From Adiantum capillus-veneris (lineage: Eukaryota; Streptophyta; Polypodiopsida; Polypodiales; Pteridaceae), in contig CM043968.1 of the NCBI GenBank assembly GCA_014529385.2, positions 3,744,501 to 3,808,500 of the forward strand: DNA of 64,000 bases, read 5' to 3'. Below, one piece after another: positions 1-11,371 of the stretch (position 1 is the stretch's first letter; each line of letters begins with the position of its first letter). Below the pieces are notes generated by a model. It saw nothing but the letters and a program-made list of their open reading frames with translations. It was not told the DNA's origin and searched no databases. Both the position numbers and the translations under genes were made by a program.

Positions 1-1745
1 TTCTTTCTAGTGGTACTCATTCCCTTGTCCTAGGATTGAGCAGGAAGGGGGCTTTCTATCTTGGGGGGAGATCTCAGCTTTAGCTATGAATCTTTCAATG
101 ACAACTTTTGCTCTATTTTGACATGGGGTTGAGTCAATTTTTACCTTAGATTGTACTTTGGAGGGTACTTCTCTTTCAAAGGGGGGCTTCCAGGTTATTA
201 TCTTCAGGTTGACTTTTGGTGCTCCATCTAGCAAAGTACCATGCATAGTGTCTTGTTTCCTTGCCCATTTCATGTGGCTAAGGATTGTGTGCTTCCGCCC
301 ATAGTGTAGTTAGTATCTTGGTGGATGTTTTCTTTAGCCATTTTGTGACAGTTGCTCTTTCTAGTGAATCCAAGCAGTAGTTCTTATGTTTTGTCTTCCA
401 GATTGACCCCCAGAGACTGTACCATCCAAGACACACCTACTTACCTTATTCCTAAACTGCCATGTTGTTTTGTATAGGTGGATAGTGATCCTTCTTAGAC
501 TAGGAACCAGCTACAATTAGCCATGGCATTCTTTACAGCTGGGGAGATGTTCTTCTTAGTTCTCCCAAATATGGTTCCAAGATTCTTGATAGAGGTAGCT
601 TTACCTTCATTGGACAACATTTTACTTCTTAGACGTCTTTCGAGAGTAGCAGTTGGATTGCATATTGCAGGATACTTTTCTATTATGGAGTTTGTAGAAA
701 ATATCCTCATCCAAGAAATCCTCTTGTTACAGTTGCGGATTGCTCAGTCCAGCTTCCTGGTCCATCTTCCTTTCTAGGATCTAAGAGTGGGTGTTACAGG
801 TCAAGCATCTATTTGGATTCATCTAGTCGATCCCAATTTATCCTTGGGACAGGTGTTAGGGAGTGAGGGTTTTTTTGAGGTTGTTCTCGATCAGTGCTGA
901 GAGGTAGGTTCCTCATGTTGAGTTGTGTTTAGCTATGTTTAGCTCAGGTTTTTTCTTAGTTCCATGGCTAATTTGGCTCTTGTAGGTATACAACATTTTT
1001 CCCAGGCTTCCTAAGTGTACCCACTTGCCCTTTGGACCGACCCTCTCCAACATTTCTCTTTCTTTTGCTAGTCGTTGGATGGCAGCTCGTGGGTTCTTGC
1101 AAGAAAAGGTAGGTCCTATATACACAAGCAGAGGGGGGCAGTCTCTCAATAATGCAGACTAGCCCCAGTAAAGGGGGGGGGGGGGAGGGGGGGCTCCCTA
1201 GGGTGGCCGAGTGGGCAGCCTAGAGACCATCCACCACGAGTATGAGAAGGGGTAGCCTAGTGTTTTTGCTACCTCATCTCGTGGCCTCTCCCCTAATGAT
1301 TCCATGGCTAGCCCTCCAATGTTTTTGGTGGGTAGCCTTGCAATGTTTTGGTGGTAGTGATGGGCAGTGTTTGTAGGCTCTCTTCATCCATGGTGATGGC
1401 AGCACATCTTCCCTTCCACATTTATCCTCAGGGTAGGTCATTCCATGGGCATTGTATTCAAAGGATGAGGAGAGTAGAGACCCCTACTTCCTCTAAAGGG
1501 TAGCCACACCAGCAGCCTTGAGACCTTTGTCTCTCTCTCTTTCTCTAATTCTTCCTTTGCCAAGAGGTGGATCTATGTTGGGGAGGCTAGCTCATGTTGT
1601 GGCCGTGTTAGTGGTCCCATGTGCAAGAGAATTTGGCAGTGTCAGTAGTCGTTGCAATTTTATGTAACTCAAGTCTATCTAAAGGGCATGCAAACCACCC
1701 TTGGTCACTTGTTTGAGAAGCTTGTTATCAGATGAAGAGCCTTTC

Positions 1746-1748
<3 letters not shown>
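1..1748. other. Unassigned sequence, no gene recognised
   Basis: Only short unconvincing ORFs occur here on either strand, and none carries a motif I recognise. There is a G-rich tract at 1173-1193 (13 G, one A, then G again). The text around 1200-1460 is moderately GC-rich and repeats the words 'tagcct' and 'ccatggctag', but I cannot assign it to an element. Confidence 0.4.

Positions 1749-1789
<41 letters not shown>
1749..1789. repeat. (TC)n microsatellite
   Basis: About 20 uninterrupted TC dinucleotides, followed by imperfect TC units to about 1803. A reading frame through it encodes only Leu-Ser repeats and is not a gene. Confidence 0.95.
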
Positions 1790-1793
<4 letters not shown>

Positions 1794-1983
1794 ATCTCTC
1801 TCATTCTCAGATGTCATGTCTCTTTCTACCTCATTGATCTCTCCTCTCCATAGGTACCTTGTTCATGTGTTTGGCATTGCAATTGTTCTAGATCGTAGTC
1901 AAAGTGTCCACTAGTTAACCGCTAGCACCTTTGACATACCCTTGGCAACCAAAAATTTTCAAAAATTCTCTCTCGAGCTGGCA

Positions 1984-2890
1984 GGAGATAATAAGCACAA
2001 TTATTATGTACCAGCACCAAAAAAATCATTTTGCACTTTTGTTGCTGCTCGTTGGTTAAAGATGTGTTCAAAGATCTTTGGGTCAGTTTTTAACAAATTT
2101 GGACAAGTTTTGCACAAACATTCACTAGCTTCAATGATTTGCAAAATGTGATATAATACAAGTGTCAATCTTAGCCAAAAAAATTTCCAAATCACTTGAA
2201 AGTTGACACATGCACTCTATTGATATCACAAGTCAAAACCTTTTCAAAAAAGTTCACAAATTTGAAGTTATAAGGCTAGAGATAATAAGTGCACTTATTA
2301 TCTCTTAGCCTAAAATGAAGTTTTTTTTCTAGTTTCCTATTCACACTGGATGTACACACTATAGACAGGTCACTTGGAAAGTTTCATGAGGTTTAGATCA
2401 TTTCTCAAGTGTCTAGCCCAATTTTTGCATCTACTACTTGACTTCAAAGAAAATCAGGTCTAACGAACACTCTATAGCTCCAAATGACTCCAAAATTGGA
2501 TCATATGCTCTATACACTATGGCCTAGCATGTGGTGTGCTCAAATGATGAGGCTTTTGACTTTTTGGAATGGAGATAATAAGCACAATTATTATCTTGGT
2601 GTTTAAATTTGCAAGCTTTTCAGGTTTTGATGGTTTCCACAATTAATACAAAGTATTTAAAGGCCTATCAAGAATTTTTGACAAATTTGGATTTGGATCA
2701 GTTTTGGTATATTTATCTTCACTTACCACCAGTTGATTAGAGATGGAAGTAGATCTGGCAAGAAATTTGTAAATGAATGAACTCAAGACTTCTTGAGCCT
2801 TCACAAAAGTGCTTTTACTTCACCTTGACAAGATGATCCTTAACTGAAAGTCCGATTTCAACCTCACACAAAAAACAACAATTATTATTT
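1984..2890. repeat. Phased palindrome array, GATAATAAG family
   Basis: A 28-bp perfect palindrome lies at 2278-2305 (AGAGATAATAAGTG followed by its reverse complement). Near-palindromic relatives with the same arms lie at 1984-2007 and 2572-2596. A weaker half-site (CAATTATTATTT) lies near 2873, and another short relative at 3001-3016. Starts of the three clear copies are 294 and 293 bp apart, although the sequence between them is not obviously repeated. No ORF covers the array. The design resembles the palindrome arrays of the gypsy element at 43143-61760, with a different core, so I infer it is a relic of the non-coding region of a related retroelement. Confidence 0.6.
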
Positions 2891-3103
2891 CTATGCTTGG
2901 AATTACACTTTTTTGGAATTTTGGTGCCATTCAAGTCTTTTAAAAGATATTGCAAGCACTCTTGGCCAAAAAAAATCAAACTTGAATGCATAAGTCACAC
3001 AAGAGATAATAATCTCTTTTTTGGTAAACCTTGGTAAGTTTCCTCCAATGCTAGTTTTACATTCTTCTAGAGCACTCCCAAGACTACTTTTTTTACCTGA
3101 AAC

Positions 3104-3329
3104 AATGTTTGATGGCCTTTTAAGCTTATCTTAGGAGTCTAGATCATTTAGAGACTGAGATAGGTTGAAAATCCATTGAGTTGACTACTTAACCTATTTC
3201 TAATCACAACACAATAATGTTTGATGGCCTTTCAATCTTACCTTAGGAGTCTACATCATTTAGAGACTAAGATAGGTCAAAAATCCATTGAGTTGACTAC
3301 TTAACCTACTCCTAATCACAACACAATAA
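3104..3329. repeat. Tandem duplication, about 112-bp unit
   Basis: Unit 1 (3104-3215) and unit 2 (3216-3329) both run from 'aatgtttgatggccttt' to 'cacaacacaataa' with about ten differences. No coding content is seen. Confidence 0.85.
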
Positions 3330-4564
3330 GGATAGTGGAAAGTATTCCCAAACACTTTTTGTCTTTTTTAGTTTTTGATGTCTTGAGTGTCAACTTTTAG
3401 ACTTTGACATACTCTAACTCATCAAGTACTCAAAAAATAATATAATCTATAAGTAAAAGGTCCTTGGTAGGTACGACTACTTCCAAGACACCTCAACACA
3501 ACTAAAGAAGATACTCCTTGACTATGTAGTTTCTAAAAGGTGGTGGTTTTCTCCATGTAAACCTAGAGCAAGTAAATGATATCCAAGAGGTGGGGTTTTC
3601 TCTAGTTTATGTTACTTCATCCCCAAAAATGGTGCCAAATGTATGGATGAGCTATCAAGCCTCACTCTATCTTATTATAGACATAGCAAGAACCACGTAC
3701 ATAAATGTCAATCCATGGGATGCAGCTGACATGACTAGTGCATGGAGGCTACAAGAGGTTGTTAATCTCTAGGAAAACACACTCAATCCCAATCTACTCA
3801 ATGCAACACTCAATTGTATATCAGACAACAAAAGCTAGTTGTCACATGCAAGCAAACCTTAACGGTTCACCAAGCAACCAAGCTCCAAAATGTACCAAAC
3901 TTATAGGGCGATAAGTAGGCAAAGCCTAAACACGCAAGCTTAGGGTCTCAACACATCTTTCTAACCACTTGAAAAAAACATATTATTATCAATTGTATAG
4001 ATTTGACCTAGTTGATTTTGATCAAGAATGCACCTAGAAGCTTAGCGTTGGTGCCCCAATACCCCTCTCATAGCTAAAATTCAGTTTCATGCTTAAATCT
4101 TGGGTTATGAGCTGACTACCAAGAGGATTAGTAGCAATAAATTTAAAGAACCATCATGAGAGGCTTACTTTGTTATGCAGATCTTTCATGTGAATGTGTA
4201 CAAGCATACAACACTTCAAATGGATAATCCACGAGGAAGATGTGAGCATCAAAGAGAGAGGAAGAGTTGACGGTGCTGAGAGATAGCAACATACATTTCA
4301 TTATCCAAAAACTTAGAAGGTTTTGTACAAAAATTGGATTTTATACCTTGGCCAAGGTTTAAAATTGACAATTTGGGGTAGAAAGGGACTAGAGATCATA
4401 TTTGATTAATAATTACTTACAACCCGAAAGCTCATAGCCCCAGCCACCAATTATATATCTTCATAAGAATAGCCAAAAGTAGAAGATTTGGACATGATAG
4501 AAATGAGATAAATTAGTAGCCTTTTTAGCCAAGTGCTAACAAAAATATTTACATTGGCTGCTTT
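3330..4564. other. AT-rich sequence without recognisable features
   Basis: No ORF longer than about 60 codons has a recognisable motif, and no terminal repeat or primer site is visible. The style (long AT-rich text with 'aaaatt' words) resembles retroelement UTR, but I cannot assign it. Confidence 0.35.
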
Positions 4565-5345
4565 TCACCATGTAGATATCTGCTTCACAAATGTAACCCT
4601 CAGTGAGATGAGGGCCATATTCTTCCATTTGGGTTGTGGTTCATGACATAACCAGGGCCCACATTCCAAGCAAAAAAAATAGGGCTTGTGTCCGTTGTAC
4701 CACTCATCAAGTAAAGTTAGGTTGGTGGATGGGATGTGCTCGCGCTCATTCTGCTCTTGCTTCAATGAGGTGATCATAGAAGTATGGGGAGTGGTTATTC
4801 CATCTATCCCCGATGCAGAGTCCCAAAACTCAAAGGACATGCATGGTTTGTCAAAATTGTCATGTATGATGACGTATTGGTGTGGGTTATTACATGAAAT
4901 TTTGCCAAATACCTTGTGAAAAAGGTCCGAAGGGATAGAATTAAAAGAATAAAAGACATTCCTTTTTATAATTTGATCCCAAACTTGAAACATGATAAGG
5001 GGAAAACAATCCCATTGCTCATTTAAAATGAGTACCTTGCGGTCACATGTGGTTTCCACTATAGGTGATTGCAATAAGTCAAAAACATTAATATAAAGAA
5101 TTTTGTTGGTAATGCAAATTTTGCCTTTATAAAGTTTTTCCTTGGCCAATTCTATGTTGTCGAGGCAAAGAGATTACCAAAACTGAATATACCTCAAAAT
5201 TTAGATTGTTCGCGCCACATACTTATGCCAAGCATGTAGAGTATTGGAAACAAGATAGTCAATGGTTTTACAGCCATCGAGAAAGTTATGGACGATCTCG
5301 ATGCCTTGTTGCCAAGCATGTTCTTATAAAATGGTAGTCCAAATA
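4565..5345 (-). pseudogene. Degenerate ORF of unknown function
   Basis: An open frame of 194 codons runs 5149 to 4565 on the minus strand. The same frame can be followed upstream to about 5345 through two stop codons, giving a plausible aromatic-rich protein (segments such as NFLDGCKTIDYLVSNTLHAW and CMSFEFWDSAS). A CLECGPWLCHEP segment near the C-terminus is Cys-rich but is not a zinc knuckle of a known type. I do not recognise the family. Two stops upstream and the lack of a good ATG context argue for a decayed transposon or gene fragment rather than an expressed gene. Confidence 0.35.
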
Positions 5346-5457
5346 TCTTGTTGGGCCATGACGGGTTGGGAGAGTAGAGGCTTGTGAGCAATGTTGCTAC
5401 GACAAGTATTGTAGTTGATAACACTTTTGAATCGGCATGTCTATCAGTGGGGAGCAT

Positions 5458-5760
5458 TGATAGGTAGGGTGGTTGTTTTCTCGAGTAGTAGTTAGTAATT
5501 GGGGCCTGGGCATCTATGAATGATAGTCAAAGCCAGTGTTTTGCTTGTTGCTAGGGGGAGAGGAGAGCTAAGGGTGGTGAAGTTAAAGAAGGGAATAAGA
5601 TGAATTGTTTATGATTGATATAGGGTATGTATAGTGTGTATATTGAGAAGTTTATCACAGGGATAATGATAGAGAATACTACAGCCTTGACCTAGAGGAG
5701 GACTGCATGGCAATTGATGAGAAGTAGGGACTGAGGGTCAGAGATAGAGAAAGAGAAAGC

Positions 5761-5801
<41 letters not shown>

Positions 5802-6717
5802 GGACGACTATTTTGGTTTTGGTGAGGGTGGTTGGCGGAGGCCTTGCATGTGTAGTTGGGGCTTGAGTGAGTTGAGGCCAGCTTGTGTGGAGATGTGTAG
5901 TTGAATGGGTAGGAGAGAAAATTGCATGGCAGTCGTTGGGTCAAGTGGTAGGCAGGTTTCAACGTATGCTACATGGGGATCGGGTTGAGTGGGTGCTACG
6001 GGGATTATTAGTGTGTCGGCCATAGTTTAATGATAGCTTTGCTAACATCACCCAACTATTGTAGTGACTGCTTGTTGCATTGATGTTGGTCTAGCCACAA
6101 AAGTGTGGAGGAGATTGTGATACCTTTCCATGTTGTCTACATGGTAGCTCTTCATGACAATGAGGGTATGTCTCTTGGCATGCAATTATGATGATGTTTG
6201 ACATATAAATTATTATGGGATAAAGTCGTGGCCATGTTGGGAATGAAGATAGCCTTGTCCATGGAAACTAAAGAAAAAAATCATGGTGTTTAATGGTTGT
6301 TTCTATGATGATTGATGTGAAAATTTGTGTTATAGATCAATGAATCTATTGGGATTGTCCAATTTGACTCCCTCTTGAGTAACAAGTTTTAGTTTGAGAT
6401 ACCTTTGTGAATAGACCCCGTGATCTCTCTGTGTTGTTTATGATTCTTTTCTTCTCCTTCTTCAGCCTCCTTTTTATAATAACACATGTCTGAAGTAGTC
6501 CCCAAGATTAACGTCTTGGGGTTGTACGGTGTTGAAAATTCATCCTCTACAAACTCAAAACATTCCTTCATCATTAAAACTTTATCTAATTCTTCTTCTT
6601 GTCCCTTGAATTTGAGTCAGTCATTTATATTTGAAAACCTAATTTGTACCTTCTTGCATTCTCTAAGTCTACATGCTATCCTATTGGAATGGATTGAAGC
6701 TTTGGGACAAGGGTTGT
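5458..6717. other. Non-coding region with a (GA)n tract
   Basis: A (GA)n microsatellite of about 18 units lies at 5764-5799. The rest has only short shadow ORFs. I see no terminal repeats or RNA genes. Confidence 0.5.
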
Positions 6718-7147
6718 TGAAAGGATTAGGGGGAATTAGCAAGTGTAGCATTCATATTAGCATACTTAATTATCACATCTATTACTCAATGCAAGACATA
6801 GAGATTGTGTAGACTCAAAGATAACTTGAGTGATAAATGAACTAATAACACTTGAAGTGTACAAGAAGTAGCTACTTATATAGTACTTGCAGATGGCTAG
6901 ATGCACCTCTCCAGGGTCATATAAGCATCTCTCCCAAGGGTCAAGGGGCAACTCCCAAAGGGCAAGGTTGGCTCCATAGAATGGAGAAAGCTAGGGTGAT
7001 TGGATTTTGGACTATTGTGCAACTCACTATGCCATGTGTACTAGGCCATGTGTCCTCACATGCTCATAAGATGATTGTATTGTTGATTGTAGAAGAGATG
7101 GTTTACACACTTGTTGTCGGTATAGGCCAAAGGCCACAATCCCAACA
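6718..7147 (-). repeat. Left (3') LTR of copia 3
   Basis: Reads TG...CA on the plus strand (tgaaagg... to ...cccaaca). The first 180 bp are shared with 9144-9325. A pyrimidine-rich stretch just after 7147 could be the polypurine tract seen from the other strand. The boundary at 7147 is inferred from the terminal CAACA only. Confidence 0.45.
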
Positions 7148-7471
7148 AACCTCTCCTTGGACTTTGATCTAGACTATTGGCCCACTATAAAGATCTCACA
7201 TTGTCACAAAGGCTAGACCCCAAAAGTTATAATGACACGATGGATTGTGGTGCCACGGAGGCAAAAGACACCTACCCTTGAACCACAAGTTTCTTAGGAT
7301 AAAGATATCCATATAGACAAAGATGTCCTCAAAGATGACTCAAAAAAATGAGGCTAGGATTCTCACCCATATTTTATCTGCAAGTTTCCACTATCACTGC
7401 CAAGTCATGGGACATTGACTTCATGTCCATCTCTCCTATTGTGCTACTTTTTAAATGCTATTGCTTCTCTG

Positions 7472-7591
7472 ACACTTGGAAGAGGGATGCCCCTTCTTTT
7501 CACAATGTGTATACGCCTTTAAACTCTAGCAGTCCGCCTTTAAACTCTAGCAATCCTTTGCTATATGTTTGGGATTTCTACAATCATAGCA
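7472..7591 (-). pseudogene. Gag zinc-knuckle remnant of copia 3
   Basis: On the minus strand, 7591 to 7550 encodes CYDCRNPKHIAKDC, a complete CX2CX4HX4C nucleic-acid-binding knuckle as in retroelement Gag. A short duplicated 'tagagtttaaaggcg' segment with stops follows. Then 7513 to 7472 encodes a second knuckle-like stretch (HCEKKGHPSSKC) that lacks the first cysteine. The knuckles pack element RNA in virus-like particles in intact relatives. This copy is broken by stops. Confidence 0.6.
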
Positions 7592-8730
7592 CTTCTTGAC
7601 ACCTTTATTGGATACAAAACTAGATGCATGACAGGGTTAAAAACTAAATGCAAATTTGGATATTGATAATCGTGCTCCTCCCCTAGAAGATGGAATCGTC
7701 TTTTCTCTCATGTTGCCAGACAGAGCGATCTTTCCACTTGAAGACTCTTCAAGGGTAGTGTTTGTCTCCTCATACAAGCACAAGGTTATATCATCTTTGC
7801 ACATGAGATTTTGGGCATACATTGCAATGTGTTGTGCTTGGATGCAAAATTTTAGCTTTGAATATAGGAATTTAGTGAGAGATAGATAAATATCTCCTTT
7901 GCTTGAACCTTGATCCCTTGAAGAAGCTTTTGGAGGGTGTGACTTCTTGGGGCTTTGGTAAAAATAGTGGGCTTAAAGAGGATAGACCTGTAGGAAGTTT
8001 TTGCAAGGTGTGATTTCTTGGGGCTTTGGCAAAAATGGTTGTGGGAGTGATCCCTAAGCAAGGGGGTTTAAGGAGTATAGACTTGTGGAAGGCCCCCTTA
8101 AAAAAGGATTGGGACCTTGGGATGGTGGGTTTGCGCACACACGGGACAAAGCTTTAGTTGATCCGCTCATAGTTGAAAGACAAATTTAAAGCGCCTTTGG
8201 AATTTGAGTGGCAAGTGGAAAAAGATGGCGTGGGACGTAGCCCTTAAGGACCCACCAGGGATATTAATCAAGTTCAAGTAGAATCTCAAGTCCGCCCACA
8301 TTCCCACTTGCTTAAAATAGGCTTTGAACACATGCCATGTGAGGGGACCCCAATGCCTTATGGTGAGCTCTAAACCAAGTGGTCAAGCCACGTTCCTTGT
8401 GAGAGGAACCCACAAACAAAAATTTATTGTTAATTTTATAGGGCTTCGCACACATAAACTCACACACACATGGACCTATTTGTGGCATAAACTGGGGAAT
8501 GAGGTAGAGGGGGCTTCCAACCTTGAAATGCAGTGGTTAGGGCTTGCCAAAAAATCTCAAGGAGTACTACCTCCATAGTATCAATGCAATGATTTGATGC
8601 TTAAGTACACAGTAATTAGGGAAGCAAAAGACATGCAAAATCAACTTCAAAATTCACACTAGATGGAGGGAAGTTAAATAAATCGATTAGAATTAAAGAG
8701 GGACATATTTCGACCAATATTTGGAGTGAA

Positions 8731-9128
8731 TGCTTAATGTATTCCCTATTTGCACTTAATGAACCTAATACTCCCTAATCCAACCTGCCTAATCCATGGA
8801 AAGTAGTGGCCTCTTGGGTCTACCAAGGACGTGCGCGCCCATCGATAGGTTAGAACTCAATCAGTAAGAAATGCAATTAGCTAGGAGAGAACACCCCAAT
8901 GATGTTTAAGAGATATTAATGATGCTTAATGTATGCCCTAATTGCACCTAATGAACCTAACAATCCTTAATCAAGCATGCCTAATCCATGGAAAGTAGTG
9001 GCCTCTTGGGTCTACCAAGGACGCTTGCGCCCATTAATAGGTTAGAGATCAATTAATTAGGTATGCAATTAGCTAGGAGAGAATGCCAATGAACCTAATT
9101 ATGTTTAATAGATATTAATCACCTCAAT
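8731..9128. repeat. Tandem duplication, about 192-bp unit
   Basis: Two diverged copies share 'gcctaatccatggaaagtag' and the following 'tggcctcttgggtctacca', first near 8790 and again near 8982, about 192 bp apart. They lie in the 5' leader of the copia 3 element, just inside its primer site. Confidence 0.8.
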
Positions 9129-9321
9129 GGATTTGATACCAATTGAGAGGATTAGGTGGGATTAGTGAGTGTAGAGTTTATATTAGCATACTTAATTATC
9201 ACACTAATTACTCAATGCAAGAGAAAGAGATGGTGTAGACTCAAAGATAACTTGATTGATAATGAACTAACAACACTTGAAGTGTACAAGAAGTAGCTAC
9301 TTACACAGTAGCTGCATATGG

Positions 9322-9617
9322 CTACAACACAAACACTAAAGTGGAATTAAGTGTAAAGAGGGACCTCCAATTTTTAGCACCTATAAAAAATAAAAAATAT
9401 TAAATACCAAACTCCACAAGAGGTACCATGGAGTTTGGGACTACAATCTTTAGGCCATTCATATGCAAGATTCGTCTCTCTCCTCTTTTAGGCTATGTGT
9501 GCTCTCAAAATCTTGTCTACATTTTCTTTGCATACAATCTTTCACTATCAAATCTATATTGTGTGTGTGTGCGTGTGGTCCTAGTCTAGGGGTGTGTACT
9601 TGGGCTTTGGGAGAGAT
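9322..9617 (+). repeat. 5' LTR of element C, left part (split by element A)
   Basis: The sequence 9322-9617 plus 20058 to about 20137 is homologous, on the opposite strand, to 40811-41146. The second copy is uninterrupted and runs straight through the insertion point of element A. It contains a (TG)n tract near 9559 that matches a (CA)n tract near 40913. The second copy lies directly downstream of a gypsy integrase fragment, so I assign both as LTRs of the same chromovirus-like Ty3/gypsy family. Confidence 0.75.
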
Positions 9618-10102
9618 TGTAGAAGGTGAGGATAGTCCCAGCAGCAGGCGGGAACTGCCCTTAGAAGGCCGACCAGCGAGAAGCAGGAACAATTGGCAGT
9701 AATTACTGTACAGGCAGTTACTGTAGTAACTCTTGAGAGCTATAAATAGGACCCGCTACACTATAACCGGGCTTCTTGGCCTTTTGGCTTTTGGCTTTCT
9801 AAACACTTTTGGCTTACAAGCTCTTAGCTTCTAGATTCACCCTGTAATCATTTACTCCTGTAATCATATGATTTTAGCCCATTGTACATTGTACTGGTTA
9901 TCCTTGAGCTATTAATCTAAATCTGCAAATATCATTTCCAGTCTTCTAGTTATGTCATTCATTTGAGTATATCATTCCAAATTAGTTTATTATTTCAATC
10001 CAGTACTACATTTCAGTCTCACTAACTGAATTGCTGAGATAATCAGCAGCTCCAAATTTTAACACTAGAATAAGTTGTTTGAAGAGACCAACTCCGGTTC
10101 CA
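9618..10102 (+). repeat. 5' LTR of element A
   Basis: Begins TGTAGAA and ends near TTCCA. The TATA box (CTATAAATAG) is at about 9740-9749, with transcription expected about 30 bp downstream. Clearly diverged from the 3' LTR, which fits an old insertion. Confidence 0.85.
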
Positions 10103-10105
10103 TTT

Positions 10106-10123
10106 TGGCAATCCGGTGGTTAG
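10106..10123 (+). promoter_or_regulatory. Putative primer-binding site of element A
   Basis: Three bases after the LTR end the sequence reads TGGCAATCCGGTGG. The TGG start and position fit a tRNA primer site. I cannot name the tRNA, and it may be mutated. Confidence 0.4.
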
Positions 10124-10183
10124 AGCTGATCGCTCTTCAACCAAAGGACTCTTATCTCCCAGTTAGAATTTTCAGCTACAAAC

Positions 10184-11371
10184 ATGCCACCCAAAGTCAG
10201 TCATGGTCCCAAATCATCATCCCAGTTGGGCATTGATTCCACCATTGTCAACCCTATTCTTGAAGTGTCAGAAAGAGAGTCCAATACTAAGAAGGACCCT
10301 AAGAGTAAGACTGAGGATCAAGAGGAGTACAGTAATGCTGAAGAGGCCAAAGACTCTCATCATTCCAATCACTCAAGGAGGAGAAGGGCTGAGAGGGAGG
10401 AACGCAAAACCAAGAGTTCTTGGTCCACACACAAGGTAGCTCAAGCCAAGGGCAACAAGGGCAGTTGTCACAGATCCAGCAAGAAAGCCAAAGAAGAGAT
10501 AGAGACTAAAACCAAAGAGGAAGGTAATTGGGATGCTGACATTGATCACTACAGGAAGTCCTCAAGACATGGTCAGGCTCCCAAGGTCAGAAGCAGAGAC
10601 GATGCCGATCGGCATGATTATACTTCTTCATTAAAGATTTCTTTTCCTGTGTTCAAAGGCGGAAAGAAAGATGACCCTGAAGTTCACATTCAAGCTTTTG
10701 AGCAATATGCAGAGTTAAAGAATATTGATGAAGATGACTGGGGGATAATATTTTTCTCAGACACTAAAGGATGTGGCAAGCAAATGGTATTACCATTACC
10801 CAGCTTGCAGCTCAGGTCATACGACAAAATGCTCAAGGCTTTTAGACTTGAGTACTCAAACAACAGAGGTGATGAAGACATCCTCTGTGAGCTAGACAAG
10901 ATCAGACAAGGAAAATTGTCTGTGAGAAGTTATGTTGAAAAGATCAAGGAGTTAACCAGGCAGCTGCAGGATCCACCTTTAGAAAAAAGGCTACGCGCAT
11001 GGTTTCCAAATGGGTTTCGTAGCAAGAAGCTGAGAGAGCAGGAGGTACCTGCACCAACAAAGAAATTTCATGATTTGGTGCAGAGATCTCTGAAGCTTGA
11101 ACAACAAGCTAAGAAGGAGAGAAGCCACAAGAAGCAGAGGTCTAGCAGTAGCAGTTCTTCTACTGAGAATTCCAATTCTAGTGAGACCTCTAGCAGCTCC
11201 GACGACCAAAAGAGCAAGGACAAGGCTAAGAAAGGGTCTTGGTCCAGGAAACTTGATGAAATGGCCAGGCAGATTGCCGAAATCAGCCAGACCAGACAAC
11301 CAGTCCAAAGAATGGAAACCTGGTGCTCCAAATGCAAATCTAAATATCATGTTTCCAATGAATGCCCATAG
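10184..11371 (+). CDS. Gag polyprotein of element A
   Basis: A 395-codon ORF beginning MPPKVSHGPK about 60 bp after the primer site. The first 130 residues are charged and basic (RRRRAEREERK, serine- and lysine-rich). Residues about 145-290 form a Retrotrans_gag-like capsid domain (KISFPVFKGGKKDDPEVHIQ, AFRLEYSNNRGDEDIL, VRSYVEKIKEL). A poly-Ser stretch follows, and a zinc knuckle CSKCKSKYHVSNEC (CX2CX4HX4C) lies at the very end. The stop at 11369-11371 falls just after the knuckle. The same frame continues to 11656 and contains a second, damaged knuckle (TCEKYGHFAI then stop), so the stop may be a mutation. In intact relatives Gag forms the virus-like particle in the cytoplasm. Confidence 0.85.
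   Translation: MPPKVSHGPKSSSQLGIDSTIVNPILEVSERESNTKKDPKSKTEDQEEYSNAEEAKDSHHSNHSRRRRAEREERKTKSSWSTHKVAQAKGNKGSCHRSSKKAKEEIETKTKEEGNWDADIDHYRKSSRHGQAPKVRSRDDADRHDYTSSLKISFPVFKGGKKDDPEVHIQAFEQYAELKNIDEDDWGIIFFSDTKGCGKQMVLPLPSLQLRSYDKMLKAFRLEYSNNRGDEDILCELDKIRQGKLSVRSYVEKIKELTRQLQDPPLEKRLRAWFPNGFRSKKLREQEVPAPTKKFHDLVQRSLKLEQQAKKERSHKKQRSSSSSSSTENSNSSETSSSSDDQKSKDKAKKGSWSRKLDEMARQIAEISQTRQPVQRMETWCSKCKSKYHVSNECP

Larger units (their letters stand above)
6718..9325 (-). mobile_element. Decayed minus-strand copia-like LTR element (copia 3)
   Basis: Two direct repeats bound the region: left 6718 to about 7147 and right 9144 to about 9325. They share about 180 bp of clear homology (6718-6901 with 9144-9321). 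Next to the right repeat, the minus strand reads TGGTATCAAA, close to the initiator-Met primer site of Ty1/copia elements. The minus strand also carries a CX2CX4HX4C zinc knuckle at 7550-7591 and a second, damaged one at 7472-7513, as expected for a gag protein. No protease, RT or integrase is recognisable, so the copy is either strongly deleted or a non-autonomous gag-only element. The right LTR appears internally deleted. I could not find a convincing target-site duplication. Confidence 0.55.

Noticed and set aside
1204-1222. TGGCCGAGTGGGC, a match to a tRNA/SINE A box
   Set aside because: No B box (GGTTCGANTCC) lies within the next 100 bp and no cloverleaf can be drawn.
1984-2890. CRISPR-like array of spaced palindromes
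   Set aside because: Spacing of about 293 bp, eukaryotic retroelement context and no cas genes; the repeats are phased palindromes, not CRISPR repeats.
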